59,185 bases of DNA from JAWSUT01 sp033549345 (GCA_033549345.1 JAWSUT010000022.1:1-59185), one strand, 5' to 3'; positions 8,754 to 17,205 are shown, numbered from the stretch's first letter. Notes: generated from the sequence alone by a model not told the origin. Program-made: numbers and translations.

Positions 8754-10118
8754 TTACCGGTAGCGCTCCACATAGAAACGGAAAATCCGGTAAGTTTCAT
8801 GAGGCGCGATACCCGCCTTCTGTAAGGCGATAGATAACTGCTCTGCCACAGTATCCACACCTTCGAGATCCGGCAGCAAAAGCCCGCGTTTATTCCCGCT
8901 CTGGACGATGACGCCATACTTTTTGGCATCAAGTTCATGGGGTCCGCAAACTTCCTCTGCCTCTGAGAGCACATCCACAGAATATTCGAGTTTAGGCAGT
9001 TCCTCTTTGGTGACCGGACGGAATCGTGGGTCATACATCCCGGCGGAAATGGCATTCTCAATAATTTCCGAAGCCAGGTTTTCCCGAACCGGCTCAATGG
9101 TACCGATACAGCCGCGAAGCTGGCCGTCTATCTTCAGGGAAACAAACGCACCGGCCCTTTCGTTTGCCAGGGGAGAGTCTGTCGGGGGCGGGATTATTTC
9201 ACCTGTACGCACAAAGGTTTCCAGTGTTTTGCGGGCCAGCCTTACCGGCTTGCTTTCTTCTGCACCGGCTGCCACATCGCTGGTTTTGCGTATAACGCCC
9301 GGTGTCAGATCAGCCACCAGATACCCTACGCCAAAAGGCGCCTCATAAGAAACAACTTCGGGTTGAACGGACTGGCCGTCGAGTATACCCAGGCAAATGG
9401 ACAGAGACCGGAAACCGCATTCTCCGGCATCCTCCAGGAGACTCGCGTTCATCGACAGGATGGCGTTCACATCGTAGTTTTCAAGGAGTTTGATTAGTTT
9501 TCTGTCAAACTCTTCCCCGGCCGGGGAAAAGCCGGCAGGTGCGTCTTCACTGAGACGGTGCGACATGTCGCCGCTGGCGATGACGGCGGCACGGCGTTTC
9601 AGGCGGACAAGGGCGCTTTGTACTGCTTTGCCGAAGGTAAAAAGCTGTCGGGGCTGAAGCAGCCCGATGGTGATGTGAATCATGGGAAGTTTTACGCCTG
9701 CTTTTTGGAGATAGTAAAGCGGAACAAGCGCTCCGTGGTCCAACTCGGCCTGAACACCATAGGCAGAAGCACTGCGTTTGTCTATGTGCGCTGTACGGAT
9801 ACCGACGCGATCCGCTTCAATCTCAACCGCATCAAGAAGGTGTTTGTCATTGTGGTATTGAAATTCTACATCAGGGAAACCAAATCTGTTAAAAGATCCT
9901 TCCAGCCTGTCTGAGGCCAGTAATGCGATTGCATCCTGAAAGACAGGGCCATGCGGGGTGATTAACACAAGAGTGTCCGCGCCGCTTTTTTTAGTCCGGC
10001 GGGCCAACTCTTCCATCGCAGCTACCGTGGCCGCAGCTTTCCCGGCATCCTGGCCGCCCACTTCGGGTATGATAATCGGTGGATGCGGATAGATACCTGC
10101 ATGGACAATTGTTCGCAT
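8754..10118 (-). CDS. Memo-AMMECR1 fusion protein (AmmeMemoRadiSam system A+B)
   Basis: One polypeptide of 454 residues combines two families. Residues 1 to about 265 form a Memo domain, a fold related to class III extradiol dioxygenases, with likely metal-site histidines in TPHGP, LDHGALVPL and GDMSHR. Residues from about 290 to the end form an AMMECR1 domain with the hallmark LRGCIGT (about 334-340). Of two ATGs, the second is chosen because AAAGGAGG sits seven bases before it and only one base before the first. The downstream radical SAM gene is the usual partner. Function is undetermined; the trio is predicted to act on one substrate or cofactor. Confidence 0.9.
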   Translation of the reverse strand: MRTIVHAGIYPHPPIIIPEVGGQDAGKAAATVAAMEELARRTKKSGADTLVLITPHGPVFQDAIALLASDRLEGSFNRFGFPDVEFQYHNDKHLLDAVEIEADRVGIRTAHIDKRSASAYGVQAELDHGALVPLYYLQKAGVKLPMIHITIGLLQPRQLFTFGKAVQSALVRLKRRAAVIASGDMSHRLSEDAPAGFSPAGEEFDRKLIKLLENYDVNAILSMNASLLEDAGECGFRSLSICLGILDGQSVQPEVVSYEAPFGVGYLVADLTPGVIRKTSDVAAGAEESKPVRLARKTLETFVRTGEIIPPPTDSPLANERAGAFVSLKIDGQLRGCIGTIEPVRENLASEIIENAISAGMYDPRFRPVTKEELPKLEYSVDVLSEAEEVCGPHELDAKKYGVIVQSGNKRGLLLPDLEGVDTVAEQLSIALQKAGIAPHETYRIFRFYVERYR

Positions 10119-10179
10119 CTGCATTCCTCCTTTGCATTTCCTTAGGATAGTTTTCCCGGAAATCTTTTCCTTTACATCT

Positions 10180-10209
10180 ATCTTAAAAGATTTTTTAACG
10201 GATAGGCAA
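10180..10209 (-). promoter_or_regulatory. Predicted promoter of the Memo-AMMECR1/radical SAM operon
   Basis: On the minus strand TTGCCT (10209-10204) and TAAGAT (10185-10180) are 18 bases apart, pointing to the operon that begins at 10118. It lies in a 150-base divergent gap. Confidence 0.5.
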
Positions 10210-10214
10210 CTTTT

Positions 10215-10243
10215 TTTACTGAATTTACACAGTAGATTAAAAT
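10215..10243 (+). promoter_or_regulatory. Predicted promoter of the P-type ATPase
   Basis: TTTACT (10215-10220) and TAAAAT (10238-10243) are separated by 17 bases and lie 29 bases before the TTG start. The promoter is back to back with that of the Memo operon. Confidence 0.55.
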
Positions 10244-10271
10244 TTTATCAATTTATAAGGAGTTTGGAGCG

Positions 10272-12983
10272 TTGGAAAAAAAAGATGTTTATCAAATGGA
10301 TATTGCTGAGGTTTATCAGAATCTGGGCACCGGCCCTGACGGATTGGACCACGCAGAAGCGGCAAAAAGGATTGCAACGTCTGGCTATAACGAACTTGAG
10401 GAAGCCCAGGGTGTAAGCCCCTGGCAAATTGCCCTTGACCAGTTTAAAGACCCCCTGATTTACATCCTGCTTGCCGCTGCCGTTGTTACGGCTCTTTTGG
10501 GGGAATTTATCGATACATATGTGATTCTTGCCGTGGTGACTTTAAACGCTGTCTTTGGGTTCATACAGGAATATAAAGCAGAGCAGGCCATTCGTGCTTT
10601 GGCCGAACTGACATCACCCAAAAGCCTGGTTGTTCGCAGCGGCCGGACTGAAGAGATTGAAAGCCGTGAGCTTGTCCCCGGCGATTTGGTCCTTTTGTCG
10701 GCCGGCAGTCGCATTGCCGCCGACATGCACCTGGTAGAAGCAGCGCTGATGGATACAGACGAATCGCCGCTGACCGGTGAATCTACCGGAGTCAGGAAAA
10801 CGACCGAACCCATCAATGAAAACGATGTGCCTGTGGCCGACCGGAACAACCTGGCATTTATGGGAACAACCGTCCTGGCCGGCCGCGGTACGGGCATTGT
10901 ATATGCTACAGGTAAAGACACGCAAATCGGACAGATATCAGAAAAAGTTAAAGAAATTGAAAAAACACTCACACCACTGCAGCTGCAGTTTATCCGTCTG
11001 GGCAAACTGATTGGCATACTGATTTTGTCTTTATCTGTCCTTGCTTTCCTGATAGGAGTTGTTCAGGGTCTGCCTGTCACGGAAATATTACTGACAGCCA
11101 TCGCACTGGCTGTAGCAGCCATTCCCGAAGGGCTGCCTGTTGTCTTTACACTGACACTGGCTGTGGGCGTCAACCGTATGTCCAAGCGAAATGCCATTGT
11201 CCGTCACCTTCCTTCTGTGGAGACACTGGGCAGCTGCAGCGTGATTGCCTCCGACAAAACCGGGACACTGACACAAAACCAGATGACTGTCCGTCATCTT
11301 TTTGCCGGTGGTCACATGTTCTCCATAAGCGGCGGCGGCTATAAACCGGAAGGTGAGTTTCGAACAGAACCCCAGGGGCAGGACATCAATCCGCAGAAAC
11401 AGCCGGCCGTGTATTACAGCCTGCTTGCCGGGCTGCTTGCCAATGAATCGGATCTGTTGGAGCATAACGGTGAATATGACGTAGCGGGAGACCCGACCGA
11501 AGCGGCACTTTTGGTTTCTGCCCTCAAAGCGGGCCTGTCCCGTAAAGATATGCACAGCCGGTATCCACGGCTGGCAGAAATACCGTTTGAGTCCGACCGC
11601 TTTTATATGGCCGTGCTGACAAAGACGCCGGAAGAAAAAAAGAACATTGTCTGGGTTAAAGGTGCGCCGGAGAAAATCCTGGAGATGTGCCGGGTACAGC
11701 TGGATAGTGAGGGGCACGAAGTTCCTCTGCAGAAAGATGAAACACTCAGTGCCTACCGTCAGCTTGGCGAAGACGGATTGCGTGTCCTGGCCATGGCCTA
11801 TAAAACAACGGAGAGTTCCGTTGAGAGCCTGGCACCGGAACTGGTGGAAGAAGGATTAGTCTTTGCCGGACTGCAGGCCATGATGGACCCGCCGCGGGAA
11901 GAGGCGCTGGAGGCCATCGCCAAATCTCAGCAGGCCGGTGTGCGGATTGTGATGGTAACAGGTGATCATCCGGTCACAGCCAGCTCGATTGCGGAGATGT
12001 TGGGTATTCATACAGGTGAAGCTGTGGTCACGGGACGTGACGTTGATTTACTCTCGGACGAGGAACTGCTGGAAAAAGTGGGGCATACTTCCGTCTTTGC
12101 CCGCGTCTCCCCCATCAATAAACTGAGGATTGTCCAGCAGTTGATTAAACGCGGTGAAGTGGTGGCGGTAACCGGAGACGGTGTCAATGATGCGCCCGCA
12201 CTGAAAGCGGCACATATCGGCGTGGCCATGGGGAAAACCGGTACCGATGTAGCCAAAGAAACGGCTGATATTGTCGTAACCGATGATAATTTTGCGAGCA
12301 TCTTTGCCGCCGTAGAAGAAGGCCGTGTCGTATTTGCTAATTTACGTAAAGCCACCTTTTTCCTGCTCTCAACCGGAACAGGCGTCGTTTTGCTCATTCT
12401 GCTGGTTTTGGGAGTGGGCCTGCCCCTTCCGTTCCGGGCAGCACAGATTCTCTGGCTGAATTTGGTCACAAACGGGCTGCAGGACGTGGCACTTGCCTTT
12501 GAACCAAAGGAAGAAGGCATCCTTGATGTACCGCCGCGCAACCCGAAAGAACCGATTCTTTCACGTCTGATGATCTCCAGATTAATCTTTGTCGGACTCA
12601 TTATGATGACAGGAACTCTGGTGACGTTTTTGTGGCAGCTTCAGTCCGCCCCACTCGACCAGGCACGGACCGTTGCCCTGACAACCATGGTCATGTTTCA
12701 GATGTTTCATGTCTTTAATGCGCGTTCAGATGAGGCATCCGTTTTTCACACTCCCGTATTGAGCAACCCGTTTTTATTTTTCAGTGTGATAGCTTCCTTT
12801 CTCGCCCATTTGACGATCTTGTATGTTCCCTTCATGCAGACTATTTTCAGAACAACACCACTAACCCTGACACACTGGTTGGTGGTGATTGGCACCGCTT
12901 CATCCATCCTGATTGGAGAAGAAGCGGAAAAAGCCGTGCGCAGAAGAAGGAAAAAACACGGCCTGCAAACGGCAGAAAAATAA
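10272..12983 (+). CDS. Cation-translocating P-type ATPase (P2A-like)
   Basis: A 903-residue P-type ATPase with an N-terminal cation-ATPase domain, actuator motif TGES (168-171), M4 motif PEGLP (from 285), the phosphorylated Asp in DKTGTLT (328), a nucleotide domain, hinge GDGVND and six C-terminal membrane segments. The layout is that of SERCA/PMR1-type calcium pumps. In M6, where calcium pumps have N-x-x-T-D, this protein reads NLVTNGLQD, with Asn for the ion-binding Asp, so calcium specificity is not secure. The start is TTG behind AAGGAG. It is transcribed alone, between a divergent promoter and a terminator. Confidence 0.93.
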   Translation: MEKKDVYQMDIAEVYQNLGTGPDGLDHAEAAKRIATSGYNELEEAQGVSPWQIALDQFKDPLIYILLAAAVVTALLGEFIDTYVILAVVTLNAVFGFIQEYKAEQAIRALAELTSPKSLVVRSGRTEEIESRELVPGDLVLLSAGSRIAADMHLVEAALMDTDESPLTGESTGVRKTTEPINENDVPVADRNNLAFMGTTVLAGRGTGIVYATGKDTQIGQISEKVKEIEKTLTPLQLQFIRLGKLIGILILSLSVLAFLIGVVQGLPVTEILLTAIALAVAAIPEGLPVVFTLTLAVGVNRMSKRNAIVRHLPSVETLGSCSVIASDKTGTLTQNQMTVRHLFAGGHMFSISGGGYKPEGEFRTEPQGQDINPQKQPAVYYSLLAGLLANESDLLEHNGEYDVAGDPTEAALLVSALKAGLSRKDMHSRYPRLAEIPFESDRFYMAVLTKTPEEKKNIVWVKGAPEKILEMCRVQLDSEGHEVPLQKDETLSAYRQLGEDGLRVLAMAYKTTESSVESLAPELVEEGLVFAGLQAMMDPPREEALEAIAKSQQAGVRIVMVTGDHPVTASSIAEMLGIHTGEAVVTGRDVDLLSDEELLEKVGHTSVFARVSPINKLRIVQQLIKRGEVVAVTGDGVNDAPALKAAHIGVAMGKTGTDVAKETADIVVTDDNFASIFAAVEEGRVVFANLRKATFFLLSTGTGVVLLILLVLGVGLPLPFRAAQILWLNLVTNGLQDVALAFEPKEEGILDVPPRNPKEPILSRLMISRLIFVGLIMMTGTLVTFLWQLQSAPLDQARTVALTTMVMFQMFHVFNARSDEASVFHTPVLSNPFLFFSVIASFLAHLTILYVPFMQTIFRTTPLTLTHWLVVIGTASSILIGEEAEKAVRRRRKKHGLQTAEK

Positions 12984-13008
12984 CTCCCGAAGAAGGGAGT
13001 TGTTTTTT
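12982..13008 (+). terminator. Intrinsic terminator after the P-type ATPase
   Basis: AACTCCC and GGGAGTT form a seven-base-pair stem with a six-base loop, followed by GTTTTTT. The stem begins inside the TAA stop codon. Confidence 0.85.
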
Positions 13009-13042
13009 GTAGGAATTTGACAATGAATTCTCGAATAAAGTA

Positions 13043-13789
13043 TTAAGATCCGGCGTTTATATCATGGGCATAATATCGCATAATACCAAGGTACATGGCC
13101 CAGGCCAGCTTGGAACGATATTTGTCTTCTGACAGCAGTCGTTTTTCTTCCCAGTTCGAGAGAAACCCTACTTCCACAATAATCGCCGGTACTTCCAGTT
13201 CATTTAGAAGAAGATAGTCTCCTGTTTTAATCTGACGGTCTGTATTGGTTAAAACCCGGATTAGTTCCTGCTGCACCAGTTCGGCTAACATGCGGGAATC
13301 CTCACTGTCACTCCTGTAAAATACCTGTGCACCCCGCCAGCGGGAGGAATTCATTGCGTTTGCGTGAATACTGAGGAACATATCTGGCTCTGCTTCGCGA
13401 ATGAGTGTAAGGCGATTTTTCATATCCAGTTTCTTTTTCGGCCCGGCGGTGGGCATGATCAGAAAATCCCGGTCAGTCTCCCGGGTCAGAACCACATGCG
13501 CCCCCGCAGACTGAAGATAATCGCGGAGCATCAGGGAAATTGCCAGTGTGACATCTTTTTCATCAAGACCATCCTTTGTTACACCCGGGTCATAACCGCC
13601 ATGGCCCGGATCAATAACAAACGTCCTGCCGGAGAGCGGCAGGCCTAAAACGGATGCGGGCCGGATTGTGGACCCAACCAGCCGGACTGCGATCCCTATC
13701 AGAAACAATAAAAACAGTAACACAAAAAAAGAGCGTATCCTTTTCTCCGCAGCCGGAGAAAGCATGACCATGACACGCAAAGACAACAC
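13043..13789 (-). CDS. cwlD: N-acetylmuramoyl-L-alanine amidase CwlD
   Basis: An Amidase_3 zinc enzyme of 248 residues with one N-terminal membrane anchor (FFVLLFLLFLIGIAVRLV). Zinc and catalytic residues are visible: His in DPGHGG, Glu in LDEKDV, His in SIHAN and Glu in VEVGFLSN. Size and anchor fit CwlD, which works with PdaA in the spore cortex to make muramic-delta-lactam, the mark needed for cortex lysis at germination. The start is taken as GTG behind AGGAAAGGGGG, though an inner ATG is possible. The gene supports a spore-forming host. A general cell-wall amidase is the alternative. Confidence 0.85.
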   Translation of the reverse strand: MLSLRVMVMLSPAAEKRIRSFFVLLFLLFLIGIAVRLVGSTIRPASVLGLPLSGRTFVIDPGHGGYDPGVTKDGLDEKDVTLAISLMLRDYLQSAGAHVVLTRETDRDFLIMPTAGPKKKLDMKNRLTLIREAEPDMFLSIHANAMNSSRWRGAQVFYRSDSEDSRMLAELVQQELIRVLTNTDRQIKTGDYLLLNELEVPAIIVEVGFLSNWEEKRLLSEDKYRSKLAWAMYLGIMRYYAHDINAGS

Positions 13790-13848
13790 CCCCCTTTCCT
13801 TTAAAGAATATGTCGGCAGGGGGGACGATATGAAAACGAGGGCATATT

Positions 13849-14415
13849 ATGCAAAAACATCCCTACATTCAATTATTCATTACCTTTTTTAAAATCGGTG
13901 CCACAACGTTTGGCGGCGGTTACGCCATGCTGCCCATTATCAGACGTGAAGTGGTGGAGCGTCACGGATGGATACCTGATGAAGAGTTTGTTGATGTACT
14001 GGCGGTATCACAGTCTTTGCCCGGTGCGGTGGCCGTCAATTCATCGGTCTTCATTGGCACAAAGCTTTACGGCATCCCCGGTGCGATTATCGCACTGCTT
14101 GGATCTGTACTACCTTCATTTCTGATCATCCTCTTAATTGCCGCTTTCTTTGCCCGATTTACAGAGGTTCCGGTGGTGGTGGCGGCTTTCGCCGGCATCC
14201 GGCCCGCAATCGCCGCCCTGATTGCCGCTGCTGTGGTCAAACTGGGCAGACCGGCTCTGAAAAAAAGTCAAAGCTATATTTTTGCGTTCTTTTTCCTGAT
14301 TCTGTCCACAGGGTTCGGTGTTCATCCTATATATATCATTCTTCTTGGGGTAATGACCGGCATCACTGTTGCGGCCCTGGAAAAAAGGAATGAAAAGGAC
14401 GGTGAAGCGTCTTGA
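13849..14415 (+). CDS. Chromate transporter, N-terminal-type half
   Basis: This 188-residue membrane protein of the CHR family carries the signatures FFKIGATTFGGGYAMLPIIRRE and VLAVSQSLPGAVAVNSS, with about six membrane helices. CHR proteins export or exchange chromate/sulfate-type anions. Short-chain members occur as pairs of adjacent genes that replace one long fused ChrA; this is the first of such a pair and overlaps the second by four bases (TTGA). Real substrate in this organism is unknown. Confidence 0.88.
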   Translation: MQKHPYIQLFITFFKIGATTFGGGYAMLPIIRREVVERHGWIPDEEFVDVLAVSQSLPGAVAVNSSVFIGTKLYGIPGAIIALLGSVLPSFLIILLIAAFFARFTEVPVVVAAFAGIRPAIAALIAAAVVKLGRPALKKSQSYIFAFFFLILSTGFGVHPIYIILLGVMTGITVAALEKRNEKDGEAS

Positions 14416-14933
14416 TTGTTCTGGAGCTTTACTTTGCTTTTCTAAAAATCGGCTTATTCAGTATTGGTGGCGGGTATGTCATGCTCCCGCTGATCCAGAA
14501 AGAAATTATCGAAAACCAGGGCTGGCTATCTCTCACAGAATTTGTGGACATTCTGGCGGTAGCAGAAATGACACCCGGGCCGGTGGCCATCAACTCAGCC
14601 ACATTCATCGGCTATAGCACCGGAGGCTTTTGGGGCGCCGCTTTTGCCACAGCCGGCGTTGTCACACCATCTATCATCCTGATCGTCCTGGCAGTCAGGC
14701 TGTTTAACCATTTCTATGAGAATCATTGGGTTCAGGCGGCCTTCACGGGCCTTCGCCCTGCAGTTATCGCCCTGATCACCGGGGCGGCCATCTTTGTCGC
14801 CCAAACATCCGTTACCGATATCACATCCATTCTGTTGGGTGCCGGCGCCTTTACCCTGCTCATCTACACTCAACTCCATCCCATCCTCGTCCTCGCCCTC
14901 TCAGCCCTGGCCGGCATAATTATCTACCTCTAA
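14412..14933 (+). CDS. Chromate transporter, C-terminal-type half
   Basis: The second CHR half has 173 residues and the same signature in a diverged form (IGLFSIGGGYVMLPLIQKE, VAEMTPGPVAINSA). It starts at TTG, overlapping the stop of its partner, so translation is coupled and the two probably form a heterodimer. The stop codon TAA abuts a palindromic repeat that has a near-identical mirrored copy at the end of the convergent gene. Confidence 0.88.
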   Translation: MIVLELYFAFLKIGLFSIGGGYVMLPLIQKEIIENQGWLSLTEFVDILAVAEMTPGPVAINSATFIGYSTGGFWGAAFATAGVVTPSIILIVLAVRLFNHFYENHWVQAAFTGLRPAVIALITGAAIFVAQTSVTDITSILLGAGAFTLLIYTQLHPILVLALSALAGIIIYL

Positions 14934-14966
14934 TGAAGACGCGGGGACAGGTTCCACTGTCTTCAT
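14933..14966 (+). repeat. REP-like palindromic repeat, copy 1
   Basis: The unit begins at the last base of the chromate transporter stop codon. Ends ATGAAGAC and GTCTTCAT are complementary and enclose GCGGGGACAGGTTCCACT. Its mirror copy is at 15110-15142. Short palindromes of this kind resemble REP elements mobilised by RAYT/Y1 transposases; no such gene is in the window. Confidence 0.75.
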
Positions 14967-14983
14967 ATTTAACAGTTTACATT

Positions 14984-15024
14984 AAAAAGTGCCTGCATCA
15001 TATTACTGATACAGGCACTTTTTT
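14984..15024. terminator. Bidirectional intrinsic terminator
   Basis: AAAAAGTGCCTG and CAGGCACTTTTTT pair as a long stem extended by ATCA/TGAT, with A- and T-runs on both sides. It can serve the chromate transporter from the left and the acyltransferase operon from the right. Confidence 0.88.
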
Positions 15025-15109
15025 ATAAAAGAAAAACTTAATACCGAAAGGTTATATTTAACAGTTAATGGGAAAAAAAGACTCTGCTACAGGGAGCTAA
15101 TTGCCGAAA

Positions 15110-15142
15110 ATGAAGACGCGGAACCTGTCCCCGCGTCTTCAT
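15110..15142 (-). repeat. REP-like palindromic repeat, copy 2
   Basis: Perfect 12-base arms ATGAAGACGCGG and CCGCGTCTTCAT flank AACCTGTCC. Read on the minus strand it matches copy 1 through the first 23 bases and the last eight, so the pair is inverted. It overlaps the TGA stop codon of the acyltransferase gene. Confidence 0.8.
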
Positions 15143-15621
15143 TTGTGGGAGATGGTTTTTGCTGGGATGCCGCCGGCAAAAACATTGGGTTCAATGTCGC
15201 GGTTTACCAGGGAAAGGGCGGAGATGTCGGTGCCGTCTCCGATTTCCACTCCGGCCAGCACGGTGGTGTTGGCCCCGATCATCACATCCCGGCCGATGAC
15301 AACTTCACCGGTGGCCCAGTCTTTGACCAAGAATTCGTGCGCCAGGACTGTGGTATGATAACCAATCACAGAGTTATCGCCAATGGTAATCAGCTGGGGA
15401 AAAAACACATCAAACATCACCATCAGGGCAACGGAAACATCCTTGCCGACCTTAATGCCCACAAGCCGGTAGAGATGGTTTTTCAGCCGCAGGGCAGGGA
15501 TAAACCGGCAAAGATAGATAATGACAAAGTTAAAGCAGACGCGCAGCGGATTAACGTAGCTTGTCCAATAGAAAAGTGAATTTTTGGGCCCGGGCACCTT
15601 ATGCCTTGTCAGATTTCGCAT
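15139..15621 (-). CDS. Hexapeptide-repeat acyltransferase (acetyltransferase)
   Basis: A 160-residue protein with a short hydrophobic segment near residue 30 and left-handed beta-helix hexapeptide repeats from about residue 65 onwards (ITIGDNSVIG, VVIGRDVMIGANTTVLAGVEIG), the fold of maltose/galactoside O-acetyltransferases. It overlaps the preceding prenylglyceryl-phosphate synthase gene by one base (TGATG). In Bacillus subtilis the product of PcrB is dephosphorylated and then acetylated by a protein of this fold (YvoF), so an acetyltransferase for a prenylglycerol ether is the most natural reading. The stop codon lies inside a palindromic repeat. Confidence 0.8.
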   Translation of the reverse strand: MRNLTRHKVPGPKNSLFYWTSYVNPLRVCFNFVIIYLCRFIPALRLKNHLYRLVGIKVGKDVSVALMVMFDVFFPQLITIGDNSVIGYHTTVLAHEFLVKDWATGEVVIGRDVMIGANTTVLAGVEIGDGTDISALSLVNRDIEPNVFAGGIPAKTISHK

Positions 15622-16379
15622 CAGCGCCGCACCACCGAGAGGATTTCAGATAGGCGCTGTTTGTATTCATGACGTTCGACTACTGTCCCCGTCACAAGGA
15701 TATCGGCACCTGCCTCGATTAACTGCCTGGCCACAGCTGCTGTGCGAATACCCCCACCCACAATGAGCGGAATGTCCACGGAATTCCTCACTGCTTTAAC
15801 CATTTCCGGCGGCACGGTCACAGGAGAACCGCTACCGCACTCCAGATAGAGGTATTTAAGACCCATCATTTCCGCCGCAGCGGCATACCCTGAAGCTGCC
15901 CAGTTATCCTCCCGTTCAATCAGGTCCGCCTGGCCTACTTCGCCGACACGCATTCCTGGGGAAACCACAAGATACCCGGCAGGCAAAACTTCAACACCCA
16001 GTTTCTTTAAAAGAAGTGCGCTTTCAGCCTGGGAGCGGATAATATAGCGAATATCCCGCGAATTTAACAGCGAAATAAAAAGCATCGCATCAAAACTCAG
16101 GCTGTATGCTTTATCCTGGCCCGGAAAAAAAATCACCGGTTTTTTTGTGACAAGTTTTACGGCATTTACCGTGGCCGACAAATTAACCTGGGATATTCCG
16201 CTTGAGCCACCAATTAAAAAACCGTCTGTGCCAAGTTCATCCGCTGCGGATGCAACTTCTGCCGCCCGGCTGGCAGGCTGTTTAGCGGGATCAATTAATG
16301 TCAGGTGAGCAGGCCGAAACGTGATAATTTCTTCCAACACTCTGCGAACATATGTCATATTCATTTTCTCCGTATCCAA
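15621..16379 (-). CDS. pcrB: Geranylgeranylglyceryl/heptaprenylglyceryl phosphate synthase
   Basis: This 252-residue TIM-barrel prenyltransferase joins a polyprenyl diphosphate to sn-glycerol-1-phosphate, forming an ether lipid precursor. Motifs visible are HLTLIDPAK near residue 25, GGSSG near 58, YLECGSGSPV near 180 and GGGIRT plus VTGT in the phosphate-binding C-terminal part. Length and the ECGSGSPV block look like the group II (archaeal and Bacteroidetes-type) enzymes rather than the about 228-residue Bacillus PcrB. Prenyl chain length is not determinable here. The gene is translationally coupled to a hexapeptide acyltransferase. Confidence 0.85.
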   Translation of the reverse strand: MDTEKMNMTYVRRVLEEIITFRPAHLTLIDPAKQPASRAAEVASAADELGTDGFLIGGSSGISQVNLSATVNAVKLVTKKPVIFFPGQDKAYSLSFDAMLFISLLNSRDIRYIIRSQAESALLLKKLGVEVLPAGYLVVSPGMRVGEVGQADLIEREDNWAASGYAAAAEMMGLKYLYLECGSGSPVTVPPEMVKAVRNSVDIPLIVGGGIRTAAVARQLIEAGADILVTGTVVERHEYKQRLSEILSVVRR

Positions 16380-16506
16380 CGTGTTAGCACCATTATAGCC
16401 AAAGTGACAGTTTTTTTCAATTTTTTATAATTTATTGCCACACATACTGTACCTTATTACGTAAAACCTAATATTGACCCGAAAATTTATATTGAGGGGG
16501 AATCTG

Positions 16507-17205
16507 ATGTTTAAACATGAGAAACCTATGCTGCACGAGGTGAAGGTAGATGCACCGAACCCGAATTATGCCGCAATGCTGCAGGAACAACTTGGCGGCC
16601 CGCAAGGTGAATTAAAAGCAGCCTTACAGTACATTGCCCAAAGCTTTCGTATCAAAGATCAGGAAATCAAAGACTTGTTCCTGGACATTGGTGCAGAAGA
16701 GCTAAGCCATATGGAAATGGTGTCCACAATGATTAACATGTTGAACGGACACGACCTGAATGCAGAAAATGCTACAGTCGGTAACATCGAGGCACATGTT
16801 TTAAGTGGTCTGAACCCGATGTATACCAACGCTTCCGGGCAACTGTTTACTGCGGGTTATATCAATGCCACAGGTGACCTGCCGGCCGACATTCTGTCAA
16901 ATATTGCCGCGGAACAACGGGCCAAAGTCGTTTATGAGTACCTATACCGTCAGATTAATGACAAGGGTGTACGGGAAACTATTGACTTTCTTCTCAACCG
17001 GGAGGAGGCCCACAACGCGCTCTTCAGGGAAGCGCTGAATAAAGTGCAGAACGACGGGTCGAACAAGGACTTCGGTGTCACAGAAGATTCACGACTCTAC
17101 TTTGACCTCTCCACACCGGGGAAATTCTTTGAACATCCTTTCCCCACCCCTCCTTCGTTCCAAAACCCGCGGCAAAACCAGAATATACAGCAAAACCTGC
17201 AGTAG
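16507..17205 (+). CDS. Manganese catalase family protein (CotJC-like spore coat)
   Basis: A 232-residue four-helix-bundle protein of the dimanganese catalase family. Likely metal ligands are Glu in GPQGELKAA (35), Glu and His in GAEELSHME (65, 68), and Glu/His in AAEQRAKV and REEAHN. Size and the N terminus match CotJC of Bacillus and the clostridial CotCB/CotD spore-coat catalases rather than the about 270-residue vegetative enzymes. The chosen ATG follows GAGGGGG; a TTG 33 bases upstream is rejected. The C terminus is a Pro/Gln/Asn-rich tail, common in coat proteins. No cotJA or cotJB is adjacent, which is unusual for the Bacillus operon. Confidence 0.87.
   Translation: MFKHEKPMLHEVKVDAPNPNYAAMLQEQLGGPQGELKAALQYIAQSFRIKDQEIKDLFLDIGAEELSHMEMVSTMINMLNGHDLNAENATVGNIEAHVLSGLNPMYTNASGQLFTAGYINATGDLPADILSNIAAEQRAKVVYEYLYRQINDKGVRETIDFLLNREEAHNALFREALNKVQNDGSNKDFGVTEDSRLYFDLSTPGKFFEHPFPTPPSFQNPRQNQNIQQNLQ

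Noticed and set aside
10125..10271. Metal riboswitch (yybP-ykoY type) before the P-type ATPase
   Set aside because: The gap is too short after the predicted promoter and has none of the conserved loops.
11088..11717. 209-codon open frame opposite the P-type ATPase
   Set aside because: It is antisense to the phosphorylation and nucleotide-binding domain region of the pump, without supporting signals.
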